From Porphyromonas crevioricanis (GTDB lineage Bacteria; Bacteroidota; Bacteroidia; Bacteroidales; Porphyromonadaceae): a stretch of DNA of 64,000 bases. The notes under the pieces were generated by a model. It had not been told where the DNA came from and searched no databases. It saw only the letters and a program-made list of their open reading frames with translations. Made by a program: the position numbers and the translations under genes. The stretch is from the NCBI RefSeq assembly GCF_900167225.1, contig NZ_FUXH01000003.1:1-64000 (forward strand), given 5' to 3'. Shown here one piece after another: positions 44,227 through 52,326 of the stretch (positions are counted from its first letter, which is position 1; each line of letters opens with the position of its first letter).

Positions 44227-46095
44227 CTATGCTTCTTTTTCTCGAAACTGCATCTTATACAATCCGGCATAGTAGCCATTAAGAGCCATCAAATCTCGGT
44301 GTGTGCCTTGCTCCACAATTTGTCCGTCACGCAGGGCGCAAATGATGTCAGCTCGCTGTACAGTGGAGAGTCTGTGGGCAATTACAATGGCGGTACGACC
44401 ATTCATAAGCTTCTCCAAGGCTCCCTGTACAACCAGTTCTGAACTCGAATCCAAAGCAGAGGTCGCCTCGTCTAAAATTAGTATCGGAGGATTTTTGAGC
44501 ACGGCTCTGGCAATACTTAGTCTTTGTCTTTGCCCTCCCGAGAGTTTAGAGCCTCGATCGCCAATATTGCTGTCGTACCTTTCCGGCATCTTTTCTACAA
44601 ACTCTTGTACATTGGCTATCCGTGCTGCCTCTTCTATATCCCGCAGGTTCGCACTTGTCTGCCCAAAAGAGATATTGGCCTTTACGGAATCGTTGAAAAG
44701 AATTGCCTCTTGATTTACATTCCCCATCAGCTCCCTCAAGTCGTGGAGCTCAAACTTACGAATATCAGTATCATCTATGCAGATACTCCCCTTCTCGACA
44801 TCATAAAAACGAGGCAATAGATCAACCAAAGTACTTTTGCCCGAGCCACTTTGACCCACCAATGCAACAGTCTTTCCTTTGGGTATCTCCAAGTTAATAC
44901 CTCGTAGCACCCAATCTCCCTCAACAGAATATCTAAACCACACATCACGATAAGAGATCGATTGTGTGAATATGGGTTTTACCGGACATTCTGGTTCTGT
45001 GATTTCTGTTTTTGCCAATAAAATTTTGTCTATACGATCGAGAGAAGCCATCCCCTTCTGCACTGTATAAGCCGAACGACTCAAGTCTTTTGCAGGATTG
45101 ATGAGTGAATAAAAAATAACCAAATAATAGATGAATACTGCTGCGTCTATTTCAGAACGATCTGCCAAGATGAGCGACCCTCCGTACCACAGCACAACGG
45201 CTATGGTAGCCGTCCCTAAAAACTCGCTCATCGGATGCGCCAACTGCTGACGGCTATACACCCGTATCAGAAGTGAACGGTAAGCATTATTAGCCTTGCG
45301 AAATCTTTCTCGAATTAGTGATTCCGCATTGAAAGCTTTCACAATCCGCAAACCGCTCAGAGTCTCCTCCACCATACTCATGAGCTGCCCCCAACGCTCT
45401 TGTCCTTCGTAACTTTTTCGCTTGAGGCTCTTCCCCACACGCCCCATCACAAAGCCTGCAATTGGCAATAAGACAAAGACAAAGCAAGTCAACTGCCAAC
45501 TAATAGCGAGCATAGCAATAAGATATATGATGATGAGTATTGGATTTTTGAGTAAAGCATCAATGGAACTGATTACAGAACTCTCTATCTCACTCACATC
45601 TCCTGAAATACGAGCCAATATATCTCCCTTTCGCTCCTCCGAAAAGAAAGAAAGATCAAGCTGAGTAATTTTGTCATTGATCTGATCTCGAATATCGCGC
45701 ACAACGCCTGTACGAAGAGGAATCACCGCATAGAGAGCCATGTAGGAGACACCTACTTTCAGCCCCGTCATGAGTACTAAACCGATAGCCAAGAAGACAA
45801 GTGTAGAAGAGGCTCCTTCGGTTCGTATCAATTCGCTCACATAATAAGAGAAGTTGTGTGAGAGCGCAGCTGTCCATTCTCTCCACCAAGCCAAAGACAA
45901 AGGACTGAACTCCGGTACTTGCTGCAAAGTTGTTACCTCTGCCTCTATGCGAAAAAGGATCTTAAGTATCGGCATAATCAGAGAAAAAGACAACAGGCTC
46001 AACACTGCTGCCAGAATATTGGAGATAACACTCCAAAGCACATACCATTTGTATGCCGGTACAAATCGCTTGATAAGTTGTATAAACTGCTTCAC
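44227..46095 (-). CDS. ABC exporter, fused permease and ATPase (MsbA-like)
   Basis: A 622-aa half-transporter: an N-terminal membrane domain with about six helices (1-340) and a C-terminal nucleotide-binding domain with Walker A GQSGSGKST, signature LSGGQRQRL, Walker B ILILDEATSALD and switch His in VIAHRLSTVQRAD. It would work as a homodimer. Lipid A-core flipping (MsbA) is one possibility and drug or lipid export another; the adjacent PAP2 lipid phosphatase gene weakly favours a lipid substrate. Confidence 0.88.
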   Translation of the reverse strand: MKQFIQLIKRFVPAYKWYVLWSVISNILAAVLSLLSFSLIMPILKILFRIEAEVTTLQQVPEFSPLSLAWWREWTAALSHNFSYYVSELIRTEGASSTLVFLAIGLVLMTGLKVGVSYMALYAVIPLRTGVVRDIRDQINDKITQLDLSFFSEERKGDILARISGDVSEIESSVISSIDALLKNPILIIIYLIAMLAISWQLTCFVFVLLPIAGFVMGRVGKSLKRKSYEGQERWGQLMSMVEETLSGLRIVKAFNAESLIRERFRKANNAYRSLLIRVYSRQQLAHPMSEFLGTATIAVVLWYGGSLILADRSEIDAAVFIYYLVIFYSLINPAKDLSRSAYTVQKGMASLDRIDKILLAKTEITEPECPVKPIFTQSISYRDVWFRYSVEGDWVLRGINLEIPKGKTVALVGQSGSGKSTLVDLLPRFYDVEKGSICIDDTDIRKFELHDLRELMGNVNQEAILFNDSVKANISFGQTSANLRDIEEAARIANVQEFVEKMPERYDSNIGDRGSKLSGGQRQRLSIARAVLKNPPILILDEATSALDSSSELVVQGALEKLMNGRTAIVIAHRLSTVQRADIICALRDGQIVEQGTHRDLMALNGYYAGLYKMQFREKEA

Positions 46096-46164
46096 GGCTT
46101 TCCTGCTTGCTGTGTTATACTAAATGATGTGTATAAATGTCGAAGTAGGGTTGGATAATTCACA

Positions 46165-46611
46165 TCAGCGATGTTTACGAAAAAAACCTTGCATCAGGGC
46201 GGCACAGTCCTGGGCCAAAATACCACTTTGGACTTGACAAGTCTTATGCAACAGTGGGGCTCGTCCAATCCGATTATACCCAAACTTATCCTCTGTCGCT
46301 CCATAAACCAACTTCCCGACCCTTGCCCATCCAATAGCCGCAGCACACATGGGGCAAGGTTCGACAGTTACATACAGGATGCAATTTGTAAGATATTTGC
46401 TACCAAGGTATTCACTCGCTGAAGTGATAGCCAACATCTCGGCATGGGCTGTCACATCTTTCAAAGCCTCCACTCGATTGTGTGCCCGACCAATTACTTT
46501 ACCATTGCACACGACAATGGCTCCAATCGGGACTTCTTCTTCCCGAAGGGCCATATCGGCTTCCTCCAAGGCAAGCCGCATATACTGCTCATCGATGTTG
46601 TACTCTATCAT
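46165..46611 (-). CDS. tadA: tRNA-specific adenosine(34) deaminase
   Basis: A 148-aa zinc deaminase converting A34 to inosine in the tRNA-Arg(ACG) anticodon. Zinc and catalytic motifs are HAEMLAI (His and catalytic Glu) and VEPCPMCAAAI (two Cys). Length is normal. Its start lies 3 bp after the stop of the upstream small gene, indicating co-transcription. Confidence 0.93.
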   Translation of the reverse strand: MIEYNIDEQYMRLALEEADMALREEEVPIGAIVVCNGKVIGRAHNRVEALKDVTAHAEMLAITSASEYLGSKYLTNCILYVTVEPCPMCAAAIGWARVGKLVYGATEDKFGYNRIGRAPLLHKTCQVQSGILAQDCAALMQGFFRKHR

Positions 46612-46614
46612 TCT

Positions 46615-46800
46615 CTACTTCATCTCTTCCTCGCTGAACAGCATTGGGGCATTTTGTACAAAGCGAGAGAAAACCTCTTTCATGATAGTCTCTCTGAACC
46701 AACGCGCACGGTTGCTAACTCCAAAATCGGAACAATACTGACCTATGGCCTTCCATTCTTTGTCATTGAATAGCAGTCGTACTGCATGTTCACGCTTCAT
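46615..46800 (-). CDS. Small conserved protein upstream of tadA
   Basis: A 61-aa soluble protein (MKREHAVRLLFNDKEWKAIG...). The ATG at 46800 is preferred over 46872 because the extra upstream residues are rich in basic and aromatic residues and look untranslated. I do not recognise a domain; similar short proteins next to tadA occur in Bacteroidales as far as I recall. The overlapping basic residues and RARWFRETIM segment could form a short helical fold. From 46801 to 47080 I see nothing further. Confidence 0.55.
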   Translation of the reverse strand: MKREHAVRLLFNDKEWKAIGQYCSDFGVSNRARWFRETIMKEVFSRFVQNAPMLFSEEEMK

Positions 46801-47080
46801 ATATACCCTGTTTTTTCTTATCCTTTGCCTCCACGAGACCCGAGTCCTGCAAAAGTACTTAAATACTGCCATGGGAAAGAGACCGTACTGTTTGGGATAA
46901 ACCTATACAGGAAAAGAGATTTTCTTGATTCATCCAGAATAGTTACGAATGAGGGAGGGGACGATCAGTGTTTTAGTTGTAATAAAAATAAAAGGGCGGC
47001 TTCTCATATTCCAGTAACAACTGATACAGATGCTCTCAAACGGAGATAACAAATGTGCATGCATTAGAGTAAAACAAAAC

Positions 47081-47521
47081 TTGTTTGTAAATCAATTCTC
47101 CTTATATTCGCACCCAAATCGCCGTAGACAGGACGAAAAGCGAAGTTTTTGCTCAAAGCTTGCAATTCGGTACTGAGTAAAGGTTAAATCTTACTTCCTG
47201 ATAGAATAGATTAGAAATGGAGATATTGACGATCGAGATTACTGATAGCAGTTTTGCTCTGTTTTTGAAATCTTCGGAAGAATTGACGCTTGGGTGATTG
47301 TGTTTGTTTTTTGAAGATGTCAAGCGAAAAGGATACTGAAAAAAGGAGTTTTCTCTTTCATTTTCTCTATCTTCGCAGTAGCAGCGGTATGCAAATCTCT
47401 CAGTTGAGCCAAACAGGGAAGACAGAATGGTGAGTGCATCCTCTGGGTATGAGTGTTTTATATAGAATCAAGTAAGTAATCAAGAAAGTTATAGTTTAAG
47501 TTAAACGCAAAAGGAAAGTCT
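47081..47521 (+). promoter_or_regulatory. Promoter and long leader of the ragAB-like operon
   Basis: TTG (47081-47083), 19 nt, TATATTCG (47103-47110): a promoter with C at the sixth box position. It would give a leader of about 400 nt. A second -7-like TATCTTCG lies at 47368-47375 without a good -33 box. No open frame or known RNA family is seen between them. Confidence 0.55.
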
Positions 47522-50506
47522 ATGAAAAGATTGACTCTATTCATCTTGTGCTTATGTATGAGCATAGGTTGGGCAGTAGCCCAGAATAGGACGGTGAAAG
47601 GTACCGTTATCTCTTCGGAAGATAACTTGCCGGTCATCGGGGCCAACGTGGTAGTAGTAGGCCAGACGACAATCGGTACAGTGACCGATTACGATGGCAA
47701 CTTCACCCTCAGTGTTCCAGCTTCTGCAAAGCAGTTGCAAGTGTCCTACACCGGTCTGAAGACCGAAATTGTTGCCATTACCAACGACATGAAGATCACT
47801 CTGCACTCAGATGCTAAGGCCTTGGGTGATGTAGTAGTGGTTGGTTATGGTACGGGGCGTAAGATCAAGTCAGTAGCCGGGTCTATCGCCCGTGTATCAA
47901 GTGAGCAGCTCCAAGAAAAGCCAGTGGCAAACATCATGGATGCTTTGCAGGGACAAGTAGCCGGTATGAACATCGAAACCGGATCTGGGGACCCCAATGC
48001 TATTGCTAACGTACAGATCCACGGTACAGGTTCACTTGGAGCAAGCTCCTCACCTCTCTACATCGTAGATGGTGTGCAAACGACTCCTAGTGTGATTGCT
48101 TCTATGAATCCGAATGACTTCGAAAGCATCACGGTTCTTAAGGATGCCAATGCTACAGCAATCTTCGGTGCTCGTGCTGCTAACGGAGTTATTGTAATCA
48201 CCACCAAGCGTGGTAAAAGTGGAGAAGCTTCTCGCCTGTCTGTAAGTACCCAGTATGGCATCTCTCAGTTGATCAACCGCGGTAATGTTGACGATGTAAT
48301 GACAGGTCGAGAGTTGCTGACTTGGCAGGCTCGCCACGAACTATTCCGCGGAATTAAAGATCCAGACAAGTTGTTCCAACAGCTGAAGGCTGAAGGCTAT
48401 GATGTCACCGAAACAGACTTTGATTGGCTAGATTTCTTCATGGGGAAAAACGCTCCTACAGTGCAAGCTGATGTTTCTATGGCTGGAGGTAGCGAAAAAT
48501 CCAATTACTTCATCTCCCTCTCCTACTTTGACCAAGAAGGTATCTCTAGAGAGAGAGCTCGTTTTACAAAGTACAATGCTCGTATCAACTTCGAGTCTCG
48601 CATGAAGGACTGGCTCAAGATCGGTTTGAATGTAACCGGAGCTAACAACAAGTCAGAACAGAGTACTGGGTTCGGAAACGCTTTCTACAATGCTGGTACC
48701 TACGGAGCTATGCGTATGCCTCGTTATTATACTCCGTTAGATGAGAATGGGAATGTGAAGGTAGATCGATATACCCATACCTTCATGGCCCCCCTCTATT
48801 TTGCAGATTATTTCAATCTAAATGCTCCAGCTCACGGTGATGGCTATATCCTTGCGGCTAGTGGCTTTGCCCAATTGAATCCGATTAAGGGGCTAACCAT
48901 AAAGTCTCTTGCAGGTGTGGATTTCAATGTAGATCGCTCCTCTGCATTCAATCTAGCTTCTGCTCGCTTAGGAGATGGTCTCGGTGGTAGGCGAGAAACC
49001 GTATCTCGTTCACGTCGCTATACACTAACCAATACAGCTGAATATAAACTCGACTTTGCTGAAAAGAACTTCTTGACGTTCTTGGCAGGACAAGAGTTTT
49101 TAGATTTCTGGGGAGATGCTTTCAGTGCAAGATCCAATGGTATGCTTGATGACCGTTTCATGCGTCTCGATCATGGCCAGCTCGGTGATTTCCTTTCTCG
49201 CCCATCTTCCAGTGAAGCTGCTTATGCCTATAACTCATACTTCGGTCGTGTCAACTATGATTACGAACACTTCTTCTACTTGGATGGATCTATTCGAAAT
49301 GATGCCTCTTCTCGCTTTGGTAGCAAACATAGAAATGGTTGGTTCTACTCAGTAGGCTCAATGTTCGACTTCCATACCAAGTTTATGCCCAACAACGAGA
49401 AGGTATCCACCTTGCAACTCAAAGCAAGCTATGGTACTACTGGTAACTCTGAAATTGGCAACTATGCTCATCAGGCGTTACTGGGTGCTAACACCTACGA
49501 TGGGAAATTGGGGTTGACTGTTGTCACAGCTGGCAATCCAGATTTAACATGGGAAACGCAAGAGAAGCTCAACGTGGGGGTTAATCTTGGTTTTATCCGT
49601 GATCGTATCACAGCAGAGGTAGATTTCTACATCCGTAATACTAAAGATATGCTCATGGATGTCCCCATGCCTTACGCCACTGGCTTTGGTTATCGCTACG
49701 AAAATGTGGGAGCTATGCGCAATATGGGTATAGACGTAACCTTCAACGCTAATTTGATTCAGACAAAGGATTGGCGCATTCACTTCAAGAAGACATTCAA
49801 CTACAATCAGGAAGAAATTACAAGCCTATTTTATGGACTCCATGAGTATGAGATCCCTGGTTCTGGTATTCTCTACGAAGTAGGTAAACCCTCAGTGTTC
49901 TATACAGCCAAGTTTGCAGGCATAGACCCTGAAGATGGTCTTCCTATGTGGTACAAACCCGGCACGAACGAAAAAGTTAAGGAGTTTAATGATGTTCTCC
50001 TTAATCAAGCTACGGACTACCGAATTACCGCTCCTATCAATGGAGGGTTCTCTCTCAATGTTGCATGGCTCAAGACTGGTCTTAGTCTCCAAGCAGACTT
50101 CTCTTATGTACTGGGTAAATATTTGCTCAACAATGATAGATACTTCTTGGAAAACAACTCTGGTAGTGTTGCAACGAACCGTTCTCGTAAGTTGCTAAAC
50201 GAATGGACTACAGAAAACAGACACACTGATGTACCTAAATTCGGGGCTCCTATGCAGTTTGATGATAGACTAGTTGAGAATGCTTCTTACTTGCGCATGA
50301 AGAACTTGCAGCTTTCTTATGCACTACCCAAATCTATTTTCTCAGAAAAGACAGTTCTCTCAGGTGCAAAGGTGTACGCAATGGCTCGTAACCTCTTTAC
50401 AGTGACTAGCTTCACAGGGATGGATCCAGAGTCTCCTTCTCACATCACAAGGAACCAATTCCCTAACACCCGTCAATTTATGGCTGGCATGCAGCTCCAG
50501 TTCTAA
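47522..50506 (+). CDS. RagA-like SusC-family TonB-dependent outer-membrane transporter
   Basis: A 994-aa outer-membrane protein. Signal peptide ends GWAVA|QNRT. A carboxypeptidase-regulatory-like beta domain follows (GTVISSEDNLPVIGANVVV to SYTGL), then the plug domain (VVVVGYGTGRKIKSVAGS, VAGMNIETGSGDPNA, SSPLYIVDGVQ, GARAANGVIVITTKRG) and a 22-strand barrel ending MAGMQLQF. With its SusD partner it takes up large substrates. From memory the N-terminal about 220 residues are close to P. gingivalis RagA, an oligopeptide importer, while the barrel differs; this suggests a rag-type allele or paralogue. ragB-like follows after 12-24 bp. Confidence 0.9.
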   Translation: MKRLTLFILCLCMSIGWAVAQNRTVKGTVISSEDNLPVIGANVVVVGQTTIGTVTDYDGNFTLSVPASAKQLQVSYTGLKTEIVAITNDMKITLHSDAKALGDVVVVGYGTGRKIKSVAGSIARVSSEQLQEKPVANIMDALQGQVAGMNIETGSGDPNAIANVQIHGTGSLGASSSPLYIVDGVQTTPSVIASMNPNDFESITVLKDANATAIFGARAANGVIVITTKRGKSGEASRLSVSTQYGISQLINRGNVDDVMTGRELLTWQARHELFRGIKDPDKLFQQLKAEGYDVTETDFDWLDFFMGKNAPTVQADVSMAGGSEKSNYFISLSYFDQEGISRERARFTKYNARINFESRMKDWLKIGLNVTGANNKSEQSTGFGNAFYNAGTYGAMRMPRYYTPLDENGNVKVDRYTHTFMAPLYFADYFNLNAPAHGDGYILAASGFAQLNPIKGLTIKSLAGVDFNVDRSSAFNLASARLGDGLGGRRETVSRSRRYTLTNTAEYKLDFAEKNFLTFLAGQEFLDFWGDAFSARSNGMLDDRFMRLDHGQLGDFLSRPSSSEAAYAYNSYFGRVNYDYEHFFYLDGSIRNDASSRFGSKHRNGWFYSVGSMFDFHTKFMPNNEKVSTLQLKASYGTTGNSEIGNYAHQALLGANTYDGKLGLTVVTAGNPDLTWETQEKLNVGVNLGFIRDRITAEVDFYIRNTKDMLMDVPMPYATGFGYRYENVGAMRNMGIDVTFNANLIQTKDWRIHFKKTFNYNQEEITSLFYGLHEYEIPGSGILYEVGKPSVFYTAKFAGIDPEDGLPMWYKPGTNEKVKEFNDVLLNQATDYRITAPINGGFSLNVAWLKTGLSLQADFSYVLGKYLLNNDRYFLENNSGSVATNRSRKLLNEWTTENRHTDVPKFGAPMQFDDRLVENASYLRMKNLQLSYALPKSIFSEKTVLSGAKVYAMARNLFTVTSFTGMDPESPSHITRNQFPNTRQFMAGMQLQF

Positions 50507-50530
50507 TCTCTCAAACAAATGAATAACACA

Positions 50531-52069
50531 ATGAAAAAGATACTTTCAACCATAAGCGCAGGCTTGCTGTTGTTCGCTCTGTCTTCCTGTGACTTGACTC
50601 GCGATCCAGACGGTCGGATAGAACAAGGGCCGTTGGAGTCTTTCAAAGAAGTGACATTCTTGAGTGATGGTCTGTATTCGCACCTTCGCACAGCTGAGGT
50701 ACCATTGAACACATCGTACAGTGATTATCAGACCGAGTATTATTACCGTACAAAATGGGATGGTGGTCAGCTCTTGGGTATCACTGAATGGGAAGAGTCT
50801 CGTATGCTTACAGACGATCACATCACCAACTATTTCGCTGTATATAGTGTGTTAAATATGCAGGCAAATTACTTCATTATGCGTGCACAGGAAGCTCTTG
50901 ACAACACTGTAATAGCAAAAGCAGAAGAAATTCAGAAGACAAAGACTCTAATTGCGGAAGCCAAGGTAATGAAGGCCTTGGCTCTCTACCGACTAATGCT
51001 TCGTTTTGCAAAAGGTCCGTACAACCCAGCCACAGCTGCCCAGGAGATGGGCGTGTTCATCATGGATGGGTTCTCTCCTTTGGAAAAACCTGCGAGAGCA
51101 AGTAAGCTGGACAGCTACAATCATGCCATAAAACTTATTGATGAGGCCATTGCACTTGGTTTGAATGAAAAAGAGGATGCTCCCTACCATATCAATTTAG
51201 ACTATGCCTATGCCCTCAAGGCACGTATCTATCTCCAGATGCGAGAATGGCAAAAAGCGGTTGATGCTGTAGGCAAATTCATTGACAAATATCCTCTGGT
51301 AGATACCCAAAAGATGAAGACTACGGGGGAAAAAGTAGAAGCACTTAGATCTACTTATGCCAAGGGTAGTTCAGAAAATGTGGTAACACTTTATGCTGAT
51401 CCCAAGGTGGGTAGCTTCGGTCAATTCTATGGCTGGCTTTCAGGCTCTTGGCAACCAGTTGACGAACAAAACCCCGATCCTACAGATTTGCAGGAGTTCA
51501 TTGTTCCAAATGCAGCTTTGTCTCAGTGGACAGTGGCTCTATACAAGGATGAAGACCTACGCAAGATTGCTTATGTAGGTGAGTATAAGATTTTGGCTCA
51601 ATTACCGATCCACCTACTCACAAAGTATATGGGAGACCCTGCTCTTGACATAGACAAAAAACATACGTCACACCGTTGTCCTGTTAATCTATTCAACATT
51701 GCAGAGGCTTACCTGATTCGTGCAGAAGCTTATTTGGAAATGAATGATAAGTCAAAAGGAGAAACAGACCTCGAGACTTTGATGCTTTCTCGAGGTATAA
51801 ATGAGGAGTTTGGCAGTCTCGAAAACTGCAAGCGCATCTTACGCGAAGAGCGTGCACGCGAATTGATCGGTGAGGGAATGCGTCTGAATGATATGCTTCG
51901 CTGGGGTGTTGATTTCAAAAGATCTGTTCCTCAAGACAAGATTGCGACTTATTCTCCGGAATCGTTGGTTAATGAGATAGCTGTTAGTGACAAGCGTTTC
52001 ACTTGGGAATTCCCAAGGAATGACCGTCAGGCTAACCCGAACCTCCATGGCAAAGGAAACTGGGATTAA
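50531..52069 (+). CDS. RagB-like SusD-family surface lipoprotein
   Basis: A 512-aa lipoprotein with lipobox FALSS|CDLTRDPDG. It contains TPR-like helices (EAKVMKALALYRLM, DYAYALKARIYLQM, NIAEAYLIRAEAYLE) and the SusD C-terminal hallmark ILREERARELIGEGMRLNDM with RW, ending WEFPRNDRQANPNL. It acts as the hinged lid over the RagA-like barrel, capturing substrate outside the cell. The ATG at 50531 begins a typical signal; ATG 50519 adds four residues. Similarity of the motifs to RagB supports peptide rather than glycan uptake. Confidence 0.9.
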   Translation: MKKILSTISAGLLLFALSSCDLTRDPDGRIEQGPLESFKEVTFLSDGLYSHLRTAEVPLNTSYSDYQTEYYYRTKWDGGQLLGITEWEESRMLTDDHITNYFAVYSVLNMQANYFIMRAQEALDNTVIAKAEEIQKTKTLIAEAKVMKALALYRLMLRFAKGPYNPATAAQEMGVFIMDGFSPLEKPARASKLDSYNHAIKLIDEAIALGLNEKEDAPYHINLDYAYALKARIYLQMREWQKAVDAVGKFIDKYPLVDTQKMKTTGEKVEALRSTYAKGSSENVVTLYADPKVGSFGQFYGWLSGSWQPVDEQNPDPTDLQEFIVPNAALSQWTVALYKDEDLRKIAYVGEYKILAQLPIHLLTKYMGDPALDIDKKHTSHRCPVNLFNIAEAYLIRAEAYLEMNDKSKGETDLETLMLSRGINEEFGSLENCKRILREERARELIGEGMRLNDMLRWGVDFKRSVPQDKIATYSPESLVNEIAVSDKRFTWEFPRNDRQANPNLHGKGNWD

Positions 52070-52132
52070 GTATAGGCCGTTTCTTTATCTCCATCTCTAC
52101 CCGATAGAGAAGAAATAAAGTAACAATAAGGG

Positions 52133-52172
52133 GAGAGGGTGTTGCAATATTTTTTGCAACACCCTCTTTCTA
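52133..52172 (+). terminator. Intrinsic terminator of the ragAB-like operon
   Basis: GAGGGTGTTGCAA pairs perfectly with TTGCAACACCCTC around a T-rich loop, followed by TTTCTATCTTTT. Confidence 0.93.
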
Positions 52173-52326
52173 TCTTTTAGAAATCCTTCTACCCTCCTAA
52201 GTGATTATTATAGCAGGAATATACAGAAATATCTCTCCTTTTTCCAAGAATAGGGGGCCCTTCCTATCCAAAATATTTCGTAATATTGCGCCTGCGAATA
52301 AATTTTAAGTCTATAATACTATTACA

